From Lawsonella sp012842085 (lineage in GTDB: Bacteria; Actinomycetota; Actinomycetes; Mycobacteriales; Mycobacteriaceae), in contig DAINXV010000002.1 in the NCBI GenBank assembly GCA_036749735.1, positions 124,001-188,000 on the forward strand: 64,000 bases of DNA, given 5' to 3'. The translations under genes and the position numbers were made by a program. Positions within the stretch are counted from its first letter, which is position 1; each line of letters opens with the position of its first letter. Below are positions 16,766-25,101 of the stretch, piece by piece. The notes beneath the pieces are model-generated. The model saw only the letters and a program-made list of their open reading frames with translations. It had not been told where the DNA came from and did not search any database.

Positions 16766-17441
16766 GACTCAGCAGCGGCCAGTCTGATTCCACAGTGGAG
16801 GCGTCTCTTCCCTGGCTGGTGAGCCATTCCCGGAAAGACTCCTGTTTTTTCTTATGCCACTGGGTCTGGAGCGCCATAAGTTCGTCGGAACTTTTGTCGA
16901 GTAGCTCCGGATATTTTTCGGTGAGTTTGAGCGCCACCTGGGAGGCCGCCCAGGCATCATCAGCAGACTGGTGGGCATTGTCTAGTTGCACCGCATAGTG
17001 GGCACAGACATTGCTTAAGGTGCGTTTTCCGCGACGATAAGGATCCATTGCGCGGTCCACCACAAAAGGATCAAACACCAACCCTCGGACTTCGAAAGAG
17101 GGCTCCCAATGCTGCAAAATTGTGAGATCAAAATTGGCGTTATAGACGATAAGTGCCCGACCTGCGGCCCAACATTCGTAGATGTGATCGATGGTGGCTG
17201 CGACTACTTCCGAGTGGGGTTCCCCATGCTTCACGGCATGTTCCGTAGTAATGCCATGTACTGCCGTGGCGCCAGCAGGAATATCGATGCCGGGATTAGC
17301 TAGCCAATTATGGGCAGCAACTGTGTCGCCGTCTATATCTAGACACGACGATGTCACGATCCGGGCGGTGCGAGGGTTCGGTCCCGTTGTTTCCAAATCA
17401 AAGGAACAGACGTAGTGGGGATCAAATGGTTGATGGGTCAC
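16758..17441 (-). CDS. DEDDh 3'-5' exonuclease (DnaQ/epsilon-like)
   Basis: A 227-residue exonuclease of the DnaQ superfamily. The acidic motifs are complete: Asp15/Glu17 in FDLETTG, Asp105 in YNANFDLTIL and His157...Asp161/162 in AHQSADDAW, which places it in the DEDDh group. VHGITTEHA is the usual sequence between motifs I and II. The start is GTG 17441 with AAGGA 7 bases upstream; the open frame continues to 17684 through ligA and its promoter but shows no family similarity there. It may proofread or degrade single strands; a polymerase partner is not indicated. It is divergent from ligA. Confidence 0.85.
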   Translation of the reverse strand: MTHQPFDPHYVCSFDLETTGPNPRTARIVTSSCLDIDGDTVAAHNWLANPGIDIPAGATAVHGITTEHAVKHGEPHSEVVAATIDHIYECWAAGRALIVYNANFDLTILQHWEPSFEVRGLVFDPFVVDRAMDPYRRGKRTLSNVCAHYAVQLDNAHQSADDAWAASQVALKLTEKYPELLDKSSDELMALQTQWHKKKQESFREWLTSQGRDASTVESDWPLLSLS

Positions 17442-17543
17442 GCGCGATCCTTCGTAAAGCCCAGAGTGCTGGACTACTAATGTAACGTTTTCCAGGCTAC
17501 TCGTTCCAGGTAACAAATCCGGCGAACTGTGGCACTTAAAGGA

Positions 17544-17549
17544 TAGGCT
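17544..17549 (+). promoter_or_regulatory. -10 box of a leaderless start (ligA)
   Basis: TAGGCT is followed by 6 bases and the GTG start of ligA at 17556. There is no Shine-Dalgarno sequence. Confidence 0.45.
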
Positions 17550-17555
17550 GGACAC

Positions 17556-19757
17556 GTGGAAAATTCTGATCTTACTTTGTTCGCAGTTGACGACCCTCAG
17601 GACTCTGCTGAGCAATCGGAACTGTCGCCGGCGCAGCAAGCGCAACGCCGTTGGAAAGAATTGGCGGAAGAAGTGCAGGAACACCAGTTCCGCTACTACG
17701 TCAAGGATGCTCCTTCCATCTCGGATGCCGAGTTTGATGGGCTGTTTCGCGAGCTGGAAGAGCTGGAGGAAAAATATCCTGAACTACAAGCCGCTGATTC
17801 TCCCACGCAGTTGGTAGGCGGTGGTTTCACCACAACTTTCGATTCGGTTGATCACCTTGAGCGCATGCTCAGTCTCGAGGATGTATTCAGTGCTGAAGAA
17901 TTGCGTGCCTGGTTGGAGCGCCTGGAAGAGAATATTGGCCAAGATCAAGAGTATTTGACGGAGCTCAAAATAGATGGCGCCGCCATTGCGCTGGTGTACG
18001 AGAACGGCAAATTGGTGCGCGCTGCCACCCGCGGAGATGGCAGGGTGGGGGAAGAAATTACTTATAACGCTCGCACCATTGGTGACATCCCAGCCGAGTT
18101 AACTCCTAACGAGAAATACCCTATTCCGGACCTGCTGGAAGTGCGGGGAGAAGTTTATTATGCCGTTGACGACTTTGCGGAACTTAATGCAAAGATCATT
18201 GCCGATGCGGAGGCTGCGGGAAGGAAACCAAAACCGTTCGCAAACCCCCGCAATGCGGCCGCCGGCTCTTTGCGCCTGAAGGATCCGAAACAGGTGGCCG
18301 ACCGCCCGTTGCGAATGATCTGCCATGGTTTGGGCCGAATTGAAGGCTTTGCTCCCGAAACCCAATGGGAGGCTTACCAGGCTATGGCGAGCTGGGGTCT
18401 GCACGTTTCGCAGCACACTGAAAAAGTGGTGGGCGTAGAAGCCGTATTGGAGCGGATGCGGTACTGGGGGAAGCACCGCACCGACACTGAATATGAAATG
18501 GATGGCCTTGTCGTCAAGCTGAACAATATCGCTGAACAGCACGATTTGGGGGCGACGGCGCGCGTTCCACGCTGGGCAGTGGCCTACAAATATCCGCCGG
18601 AAGAAGCGATTACTACGCTCCTCGATATCCGAGTCTCGGTGGGTAGGACTGGCCGCGTCACCCCCTATGCCGACCTCACTCCCGTTACGGTTGCTGGATC
18701 AACAGTGTCAAAAGCCACTCTCCACAACCAATTTGAAGTAAAAAGAAAAGGTGTTCTGATTGGCGACCAGGTTGTCATTCGGAAAGCGGGAGAGATTATC
18801 CCCGAGATTTTGGGGCCGCTGGTGGAGCAGCGCGATGGCAGTGAGAAAGAGTTTGAGTTCCCCGCGACGTGCCCCAGCTGTGGAGCACCATTAGCTCCCG
18901 AAAAGGAAAGCGACCAGGATTGGCGTTGCTCTAATGCGCGCAGCTGTCCCGACCAACTAGCGGAGCGACTTATTTACCTTGCGAGTAGGGCAGCCCTAGA
19001 TATTGAAGTGCTGGGAGAAAAAGCATCGCGGGAACTGTATGAGCGGGAACTGCTCACCAATGAAGGCGACCTTTTTAACCTCACTAAAGAGGATCTGCAA
19101 CACACCATGTTCTTTACCCGCGCCGCCAAAACCAAAGCGGAGAAGGAAGAACCAGACGCAGTTATTAACGGCAATAAGCGCATGCTGGGTAAAAGTGGAG
19201 AAAAGTTACTTGCCAACTTGGAAACAGCCAAAACGCGCCCCCTTTGGCGCATATTGGTAGCACTTTCCATTCGGCATGTGGGACCTGAAGCAGCACGACC
19301 TTTGGCGACCGTCTTCGGCAGTCTCGACAAGATCCAGGAAACTGCGCTCACGCACCCCGAAAAGCTGGCGGAAGTGGAGGGAGTAGGCAGCACTATTGCG
19401 GAATCCCTGCATGACTGGTTCCGGGAAGAATGGCACCAGGAGATTATCGAAAAATGGCGTGCCGCTGGTGTGCAGCTGGAGCAAGTGGAGGAAGAACAGG
19501 TTCCCCATACGTTAGAGGGACTCACTATCGTCGCCACCGGAGCTTTGGAAAACTTCACCCGCGATTCCGTCAAGGAAGCAATTATTGCGCGCGGAGGCCG
19601 GGCGGTGGGTTCTGTATCCAGCAAAACTGATTACGTGGTAGCTGGCGCTAACCCGGGATCAAAACTCACCAAAGCAGAAGAACTAGAGATTCCGGTACTG
19701 GATGAGCAGGCATTCCAAGAACTTATGGAACACGGCCCCCAAGAGAAGGATTCCTAA
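17556..19757 (+). CDS. ligA: NAD-dependent DNA ligase LigA
   Basis: Seals nicks in DNA using NAD+; essential in bacteria. 733 residues, slightly longer than the about 690 of mycobacterial LigA because of an acidic/Gln-rich N-terminus and a longer loop. The NAD-binding domain Ia carries YYVKDAPSISDAEFD; the adenylated lysine is Lys138 in ELKIDG. OB-fold RVGRTGRVTPYADLTPV follows, then a Cys4 zinc finger (CPSCGAPLAPE...CSNARSCPD), helix-hairpin-helix repeats (SIRHVGPEAARPLA, VEGVGSTIAESL) and a C-terminal BRCT domain (LTIVATGALENFTRDSVKEA). The start is GTG 17556, apparently leaderless. Confidence 0.97.
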   Translation: MENSDLTLFAVDDPQDSAEQSELSPAQQAQRRWKELAEEVQEHQFRYYVKDAPSISDAEFDGLFRELEELEEKYPELQAADSPTQLVGGGFTTTFDSVDHLERMLSLEDVFSAEELRAWLERLEENIGQDQEYLTELKIDGAAIALVYENGKLVRAATRGDGRVGEEITYNARTIGDIPAELTPNEKYPIPDLLEVRGEVYYAVDDFAELNAKIIADAEAAGRKPKPFANPRNAAAGSLRLKDPKQVADRPLRMICHGLGRIEGFAPETQWEAYQAMASWGLHVSQHTEKVVGVEAVLERMRYWGKHRTDTEYEMDGLVVKLNNIAEQHDLGATARVPRWAVAYKYPPEEAITTLLDIRVSVGRTGRVTPYADLTPVTVAGSTVSKATLHNQFEVKRKGVLIGDQVVIRKAGEIIPEILGPLVEQRDGSEKEFEFPATCPSCGAPLAPEKESDQDWRCSNARSCPDQLAERLIYLASRAALDIEVLGEKASRELYERELLTNEGDLFNLTKEDLQHTMFFTRAAKTKAEKEEPDAVINGNKRMLGKSGEKLLANLETAKTRPLWRILVALSIRHVGPEAARPLATVFGSLDKIQETALTHPEKLAEVEGVGSTIAESLHDWFREEWHQEIIEKWRAAGVQLEQVEEEQVPHTLEGLTIVATGALENFTRDSVKEAIIARGGRAVGSVSSKTDYVVAGANPGSKLTKAEELEIPVLDEQAFQELMEHGPQEKDS

Positions 19758-20267
19758 GTGGCCGACTTTCTTGTGCGGGACCTCCGGGAGGCGGATTTAG
19801 CCACGGTGGGAGAGCTGACCGTCGCTGCCTACCTTCCCTACGAACCAGCCGGATCTGGATACTTTGACCTCCTGCGAGATGTGCGTCCGCGTTTTCAGGA
19901 TGCATTCGCAAACATTGTGGTGGAGACAGCTGCGGGGCAGGTTGTCGGGGCCGTCAACCTCTCCACCCAGGACAACGCCTTCGCGCATCTAGCGGCCGCC
20001 GGCGAGCTGGAAATGCGAATGCTGGCCGTAGATCCGCGTTTTCATAGACATGGCGTAGGAACCATGCTGGTCCGGGAAGTGCAAAAAATAGCCCAAGAAA
20101 ATGGTTTTGATCGGGTCGTGTTGTCGAGCCGCAAAAACATGGTGGAGGCGCACCGGATTTATGAAAAATGTGGTTTTGAACTCGACCCGAGCCGTTTTTG
20201 GGAGCCGGTCCCGGGGCTGGAAGTTTTTGTTTACGTCTGGGAATGCCCCTCAGTACCCACAACTTAG
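19758..20267 (+). CDS. GNAT-family N-acetyltransferase
   Basis: A GNAT acetyltransferase of 169 residues. Acetyl-CoA-binding motif A is visible as EMRMLAVDPRFHRHGVGTMLVREV (R-x-x-G-V-G-T), followed by GFDRVVLSSRKNMVEAHRIYEKCGF, the motif B region. GTG 19758 begins directly after the ligA stop, with AGAAGGA inside the ligA end, so translation is probably coupled. The substrate is unknown; ligation to ligA is conserved in some relatives but does not reveal function. Confidence 0.8.
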   Translation: MADFLVRDLREADLATVGELTVAAYLPYEPAGSGYFDLLRDVRPRFQDAFANIVVETAAGQVVGAVNLSTQDNAFAHLAAAGELEMRMLAVDPRFHRHGVGTMLVREVQKIAQENGFDRVVLSSRKNMVEAHRIYEKCGFELDPSRFWEPVPGLEVFVYVWECPSVPTT

Positions 20268-20364
20268 GATAAAAACTGGCTACTAACCGCAAACACCGAG
20301 ATGAGTTTCGGGGCAGTGACGCGGTAGCATGTTCAGCATACGAATATTTAAGAAAGGTGACTCC

Positions 20365-20667
20365 GTGGACGGTATTACCCGTAATGAAGTCGCTCACCTG
20401 GCGAAGCTGAGCCGCTTGACTTTGGCAGATGATGAGCTCGACGAACTGGCTGGGCAGATTAAAGAAATTCTGTCCTATGTAACTGCAGTACGTGACCTCG
20501 ACACCGAGGGCGTGGATCCGATGAGCCACCCCGTGGCTATTCGTAACGTGGCGCATGAGGATGTCATCGAGCCCTGCCTAACCCAAGAAGAAGTATTGAG
20601 TCAGGCACCTGAGGTGGAGGATGGCCGCATCGTCATTCCGCAGATTCTCGGTGAAGGTGGGGAGTAA
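20365..20667 (+). CDS. gatC: Asp/Glu-tRNA amidotransferase subunit GatC
   Basis: The small subunit of the GatCAB amidotransferase, 100 residues, which stabilises GatA-GatB. The sequence ITRNEVAHLAKLSRLTLADDELDELAGQIKEIL is characteristic, as is the C-terminal DPMSHPVAIRNV...DVIEP segment. The start is GTG 20365 with AAAGG upstream; the frame is open to an ATG at 20329 that overlaps a TAGCAT promoter-like box. gatA follows after 3 bases. Confidence 0.93.
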   Translation: MDGITRNEVAHLAKLSRLTLADDELDELAGQIKEILSYVTAVRDLDTEGVDPMSHPVAIRNVAHEDVIEPCLTQEEVLSQAPEVEDGRIVIPQILGEGGE

Positions 20668-20670
20668 ACA

Positions 20671-22170
20671 ATGGCTAACTTTCTAAATGTTCCGGAAGAC
20701 TCCCTGCTGCAGCATGACGCCGCAACTTTGGCGGAGAAAATTCATGCCGGCGAAATTACTGCCGAGGCTGTCACCCAAGCTTGTTTGGACCGCATCGCAG
20801 AGATTGATGGGGAGCTGAATGCTTTCCTCCACGTGAATGCGGAAGCCGCACTAGAGACTGCACGCCAGGTGGATGCGGATATTGCCGCCGGTAAAGAGCC
20901 GGCATCTCCACTCGCTGGTGTCCCGGTGGCGCTGAAGGACGTTTTTGTTACTAAAGATGCTCCCACCACTTGTGCCTCCAAGATGCTGGAGAATTACGTG
21001 CCCCAGTATGACGCCACCGTCACCCGCAAACTACGCGAGGCCGGTATTCCCATTCTGGGTAAAACCAACTTGGATGAATTCGCTATGGGGTCCTCCACCG
21101 AAAACTCTGCTTTCGGCCCGACCTTGAACCCGTGGGACACGGAGCGCATCCCGGGTGGCTCCGGAGGCGGATCCGCCGCAGCACTCGCCGCGTACGAAGC
21201 ACCGCTAGCCATTGGTACCGACACTGGTGGTTCTATTCGCCAACCCGCCGCACTGACCGCCACCGTTGGCGTGAAACCCACCTACGGTACAGTTTCTCGC
21301 TACGGCATGGTAGCTTGTGCTTCTTCCCTGGACCAGGGTGGACCTTGTGGTCGTACGGTTCTCGATGCCGCCATGCTGCACAACATTATGGTGGGGCAGG
21401 ACGACAAAGACTCCACCTCCCTCGATGTTGAGCTGGAGGATATGGCAGCGGCAGCTCGGGACGGTCTCGAAAACGGTTTGAAAGGTGTCCGCGTCGGAGT
21501 CGTGAAGGAGTTCACGGAAGCGGAAGGCCTGCAAGACGGTGTGAATGAGGCATTCCAGAATGCACTGACATTGCTGGAAGAGCAGGGCGCCGAGATTGTG
21601 GACATTACCTGCCCGAGCTTCCCCTACGCACTGGCCGCCTACTACCTGATCATGCCTTCTGAGGTGTCCTCCAACCTGGCTCGCTTCGATGCCATGCGCT
21701 ACGGCTTGCGGGTGGGGGATGACGGCACCCATTCGGCAGATGACGTAATGGGTCTCTCTCGTGCAGCCGGCTTCGGTAAGGAAGTGAAGCGCCGCATCAT
21801 CATCGGTACCTATGCACTTTCTGCTGGCTACTACGATGCCTACTACACCCAGGCACAACGGGTACGTAGTCTGATCGTCGACGACCTGAAAGCGGCTTTT
21901 GAGAAAGCTGATGTACTGGTCTCGCCCACTACTCCCCAAACCGCGTTCAAGTTGGGGGAGAAGGTCGACGATCCGGTTGCGATGTATCTTTTCGACCTGT
22001 ACACCTTGCCCGTCAACATGGCAGGTAACTGTGGCATGTCTGTTCCCGCTGGTTTAGCAAGTGATACTAAGCTGCCGGTCGGATTGCAGATTGTTGCTCC
22101 CAGCTTGCAGGACGCTCGCCTCTACAAAGTCGGCGCAGCGTTTGAAAAGGCACGCGGGCCGCTCAAGTAA
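20671..22170 (+). CDS. gatA: Asp/Glu-tRNA amidotransferase subunit GatA
   Basis: The amidase subunit that releases ammonia from glutamine for the transamidation of Glu-tRNA-Gln (and Asp-tRNA-Asn). 499 residues, normal length. The Ser-cisSer-Lys triad is complete: Lys89 in VALKDVF, Ser164 in GGSGGGSAAALAA and Ser188 in GTDTGGSIRQPA, with the same spacing as characterised GatA proteins. ATG 20671 has a GGGGAG site within the gatC end. A 15 bp terminator follows, so gatC-gatA is a two-gene unit separate from pfkA and gatB. Confidence 0.97.
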   Translation: MANFLNVPEDSLLQHDAATLAEKIHAGEITAEAVTQACLDRIAEIDGELNAFLHVNAEAALETARQVDADIAAGKEPASPLAGVPVALKDVFVTKDAPTTCASKMLENYVPQYDATVTRKLREAGIPILGKTNLDEFAMGSSTENSAFGPTLNPWDTERIPGGSGGGSAAALAAYEAPLAIGTDTGGSIRQPAALTATVGVKPTYGTVSRYGMVACASSLDQGGPCGRTVLDAAMLHNIMVGQDDKDSTSLDVELEDMAAAARDGLENGLKGVRVGVVKEFTEAEGLQDGVNEAFQNALTLLEEQGAEIVDITCPSFPYALAAYYLIMPSEVSSNLARFDAMRYGLRVGDDGTHSADDVMGLSRAAGFGKEVKRRIIIGTYALSAGYYDAYYTQAQRVRSLIVDDLKAAFEKADVLVSPTTPQTAFKLGEKVDDPVAMYLFDLYTLPVNMAGNCGMSVPAGLASDTKLPVGLQIVAPSLQDARLYKVGAAFEKARGPLK

Positions 22171-22188
22171 TCACTAATTCTTCCGCAC

Positions 22189-22245
22189 AAACAACGTTCT
22201 CAGCGTAGCCTGGTAGGTGAAACTGAGAACGTTGTTTCTTTATTT
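22189..22245 (+). terminator. Terminator after gatA
   Basis: Perfect 15 bp stem AAACAACGTTCTCAG (22189-22203) and its complement (22223-22237) with a 19-base loop, followed by CTTTATTTTT. The remaining gap to 22359 holds the pfkA promoter. Confidence 0.85.
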
Positions 22246-22284
22246 TTAACGAGTTGTTGCTTTATCGGTTAAGTAAAATATTTC

Positions 22285-22313
22285 TTGGCAGGTAAAGTCT
22301 ATTAGAGATACAT
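22285..22313 (+). promoter_or_regulatory. Candidate pfkA promoter
   Basis: TTGGCA (22285-22290), a 17-base spacer and ATACAT (22308-22313). It predicts a start near 22320 and a leader of about 40 bases with an AGAAGGA site. Confidence 0.4.
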
Positions 22314-22359
22314 ATTTTCCCGAGAGGGAAGACGCGATAATAAGAGAAGGATTAGTCAC

Positions 22360-23397
22360 ATGACTCTTCGTATTGGCGTAGTGACCGCTGGTGGCGACTG
22401 CCCCGGATTAAACGCAGTTATCCGCGGTATCGTACGAACAGCCAATAGCTGTTATGACGCAACCGTGGTGGGCTTCCACGATGGTTGGAACGGCCTAGTT
22501 AATAACCTTCGTCTGCAGCTTTACGATAACGAGCGCATCGACAAAATTCTTAACCAAGGTGGCACCATCCTGGGCACCGGCCGTATGAATACGGGGGACC
22601 TAGAAGCTCAACTCGATTCCGTCAAAGAAACCCTCGCGGACAACGAGATCGACGCAGTCATCCCTATCGGTGGTGACGGCACCCTGCGCGGCGCCCGGTG
22701 GCTCATGGAAAACGGCATTAATGTCGTGGGTGTCCCGAAGACCATTGACAATGACGTCGCCAACACCGACTACACTTTCGGTTTCGACACCGCAGTATCC
22801 ATTGCAACCGACGCTATTGACCGCCTCCACACCACTGCCGAATCGCACCAGCGCATTATGTTGGTCGAGGTGATGGGACGCAACGCGGGCTGGATTGCCC
22901 TGCACGCCGGTATGGCAGGCGGCGCCCACATGGTGGTTATCCCGGAGGTTCCCTTCGACGTTAACTACATTGAGAAGGTTATGGAACGCCGGTTCCAGAT
23001 GGGCGAATCCTACGGTATTTGCGTCGTCGCAGAAGGCGCCATGCCGAAGGAAGGAACCATGGATGTCCGCTCCGGCGGAATCGACGAGTTCGGCCACAAG
23101 ATCTACACCGGTGTCGCCCAGCAGCTGGGAGACGAGCTGAAGAACCGTACCGGCCGCGACGTCCGCACCACTGTTTTGGGCCATATCCAACGCGGTGGCA
23201 CCCCGACTGCCTTCGACCGTGTTCTCGGAACCCGCTTCGGTGTGAACGCAGTACACGCCGTCGCCAACGGAGACTTCGGTAAAGTCGTTGCGCTTCACGG
23301 CGACAAGATCGAGCTCATCACTTTGGATGAAGCAGTCGGCCACACCAAACTGGTACCGCCCGAGCGTTACGCCGAGATGGAAGCACTCTTCGGATAG
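22360..23397 (+). CDS. pfkA: 6-phosphofructokinase
   Basis: Phosphorylates fructose 6-phosphate in glycolysis. 345 residues, the actinobacterial form. TAGGDCPGLNAVIRG is at the N-terminus. IGGDGTLRGA (about residues 103-112) has Gly at the position that separates ATP- from pyrophosphate-dependent enzymes, suggesting ATP as donor. PKTIDNDV carries the catalytic Asp, followed by MGRNAGWIA and the HIQRGGTPTAFDR effector/substrate region. ATG 22360 has an AGAAGGA site. The gene lies between gatA and gatB, as in M. tuberculosis, and is followed by a long hairpin. Confidence 0.96.
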   Translation: MTLRIGVVTAGGDCPGLNAVIRGIVRTANSCYDATVVGFHDGWNGLVNNLRLQLYDNERIDKILNQGGTILGTGRMNTGDLEAQLDSVKETLADNEIDAVIPIGGDGTLRGARWLMENGINVVGVPKTIDNDVANTDYTFGFDTAVSIATDAIDRLHTTAESHQRIMLVEVMGRNAGWIALHAGMAGGAHMVVIPEVPFDVNYIEKVMERRFQMGESYGICVVAEGAMPKEGTMDVRSGGIDEFGHKIYTGVAQQLGDELKNRTGRDVRTTVLGHIQRGGTPTAFDRVLGTRFGVNAVHAVANGDFGKVVALHGDKIELITLDEAVGHTKLVPPERYAEMEALFG

Positions 23398-23437
23398 TTT
23401 CCGTCACCAACAAACATATTTTTATTAGTTAAGCAGT

Positions 23438-23492
23438 CCGTATCGGCTCGATTTGTGCGTATTATATGACGCAAGAAATCGAGCCGATACGG
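23438..23492. terminator. 17 bp (+5 bp) hairpin between pfkA and gatB
   Basis: CCGTATCGGCTCGATTT (23438-23454) pairs perfectly with 23476-23492; inside, TGCGT (23456-23460) pairs with ACGCA (23469-23473). No T-tract follows on either strand. It may be the pfkA terminator of the T-less type; it also ends 20 bases before the gatB -10 box, so it could act on that promoter. Confidence 0.55.
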
Positions 23493-23512
23493 CATTGTGA
23501 ACCCGACTAACC

Positions 23513-23518
23513 TAAACT
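23513..23518 (+). promoter_or_regulatory. -10 box of a leaderless start (gatB)
   Basis: TAAACT is followed by 7 bases and the gatB ATG at 23526. The -35 region falls in or next to the long hairpin. Confidence 0.45.
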
Positions 23519-23525
23519 AGGAACC

Positions 23526-25034
23526 ATGACTAGCGCCCTTGTAGATGACATTATGGATTTTGACGACGTCGTCGCTAAATACGACCCAGTGATGGGACTG
23601 GAAGTCCACGTCGAACTCTCCACAAAAACAAAAATGTTTTGCAGCTGCCCCACCGAATTCGGGGCAGAACCAAACACCCACGTCTGTCCCGTGTGCATGG
23701 GACTTCCCGGGGCGCTACCCGTAGTGAACAAGACTGCAGTGGAATGGGCGGTGAAGATTGGTCTCGCCCTCAACTGTTCCATTGCCCCCTATTCACGTTT
23801 TGCCCGGAAAAACTATTTCTACCCGGACCAACCCAAGAACTACCAGATCAGCCAATACGATGAGCCCATCGCCTACGACGGCTACCTGGAATTCGAGCTT
23901 GAAGATGGCACTCCCTGGCGGGTGGACATTGAGCGTGCCCACATGGAAGAGGACACCAGCAAACTGGTCCACATTGGTGGCGACACTGGCCGTATCTCCG
24001 GTGCTACGCACTCCCTGCTGGACATGAACCGCTCCGGTGTGCCGCTCATTGAGATTGTTACCAAACCCATCGAAGGTGCCGGGGAGCGTGCCCCCGAGGT
24101 TGCCCGCGCCTATGTGACTGCGCTGCGGGACGTTCTCAAGTCTTTGAAGGTCTCCGATGTCAATATGGCGCAGGGATCAATGCGTGCCGACGTCAACCTT
24201 TCCCTCCGCCCCCACGGAACCGAAGAATTCGGCGTGCGCACCGAAACCAAAAACGTCAACGCGCTAAGCTCCATCGAAATTGCGGTGGATTACGAAATGC
24301 GCCGCCAGGCAGCAGTGCTGGACCAGGGTGGGGAAGTAGCCCTGGAAACCCGCCACTTCTTGGAGGACACCGGTACTACCGCAGCTGGACGACCCAAGGA
24401 ATCCGCTGCTGATTATCGGTACTTTAATGACCCCGACCTCGCCCCGGTAGCTATCTCGCCGGAGCGAGTGGAAGAGATCCGCGCCACCTTGCCGGAGCTG
24501 CCCTGGGTGCGCCGGGCACGCCTGCAAGAAGAATGGGAGCTTTCCGACGAGGAACTCCGCGACATGGTGAATGCGGGTGCCCTCGACTTGGTTGAGGACA
24601 CTGTGAAAGCAGGTGCCCCAGCCGCAGATGCTCGCAACTGGTGGACGTCCTACCTGGCCCAGAAAGCGCGTGAAGAAGAAGTCGAGCTGGAAGAGCTGGA
24701 CATCACCCCGAGCCAAGTGGCTGCTGTCATTGAGATGACTGAAGCTGGAGAACTCACCAATAAGCTGGCACGTCAAGTTGTTGACGGTGTTCTGGCGGGC
24801 GAAGGTGAGCCGAGCGAAGTTGTAGAGAAGCGTGGTTTAGCGGTTGTCTCCGACGATTCTGCGCTGCGGGCAGAAGTCGAAAAAGCACTCGCTGAACAGC
24901 CTGATGTGGTCGAGAAGATTCGCGGTGGAAAAGTGCAGGCGGCCGGTGCCATCATTGGTGCTGTTATGCGGGCAACCCGTGGCCAAGCTGATGCTGCTAA
25001 GGTCCGCGAGATCGTTATCGAGATCTGTTCCTAA
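23526..25034 (+). CDS. gatB: Asp/Glu-tRNA amidotransferase subunit GatB
   Basis: The subunit that binds and phosphorylates the misacylated tRNA and carries out transamidation. 502 residues. The N-terminal catalytic cradle starts YDPVMGLEVHVELSTKTKMFCSCPTEFGAEPNT; CSCP...CPVC gives the Cys residues of the zinc site. Also seen are PKNYQISQYDEPI, the signature LLDMNRSGVPLIEIVTKP, and RPHGTEEFGVRTETKNVNAL. The C-terminal tRNA-recognition YqeY-like domain ends the protein. It completes GatCAB with the gatC-gatA genes 1.4 kb upstream; gltX and tRNA-Gln lie 12 kb downstream. Confidence 0.97.
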   Translation: MTSALVDDIMDFDDVVAKYDPVMGLEVHVELSTKTKMFCSCPTEFGAEPNTHVCPVCMGLPGALPVVNKTAVEWAVKIGLALNCSIAPYSRFARKNYFYPDQPKNYQISQYDEPIAYDGYLEFELEDGTPWRVDIERAHMEEDTSKLVHIGGDTGRISGATHSLLDMNRSGVPLIEIVTKPIEGAGERAPEVARAYVTALRDVLKSLKVSDVNMAQGSMRADVNLSLRPHGTEEFGVRTETKNVNALSSIEIAVDYEMRRQAAVLDQGGEVALETRHFLEDTGTTAAGRPKESAADYRYFNDPDLAPVAISPERVEEIRATLPELPWVRRARLQEEWELSDEELRDMVNAGALDLVEDTVKAGAPAADARNWWTSYLAQKAREEEVELEELDITPSQVAAVIEMTEAGELTNKLARQVVDGVLAGEGEPSEVVEKRGLAVVSDDSALRAEVEKALAEQPDVVEKIRGGKVQAAGAIIGAVMRATRGQADAAKVREIVIEICS

Positions 25035-25052
25035 CCCGGTTAGCTTGTAAAA

Positions 25053-25081
25053 CACCCCGCATTAAACGTGTTTACGGGGTG
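25053..25081. terminator. Hairpin after gatB, before doxX
   Basis: CACCCCG (25053-25059) pairs with CGGGGTG (25075-25081), and TAAAC (25063-25067) with GTTTA (25070-25074). No T-tract follows. It ends 9 bases before the doxX -10 box, so it overlaps the -35 region. Confidence 0.5.
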
Positions 25082-25089
25082 CATGCCGG

Positions 25090-25095
25090 TATTCT
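25090..25095 (+). promoter_or_regulatory. -10 box of a leaderless start (doxX)
   Basis: TATTCT is followed by 6 bases and the ATG at 25102. Confidence 0.5.
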
Positions 25096-25101
25096 GAAAA
25101 C

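Noticed and set aside
16758..17684. Longer 308-residue version of the exonuclease
   Set aside because: The extra N-terminus runs through the ligA promoter and start and shows no similarity; GTG 17441 has a good AAGGA site.
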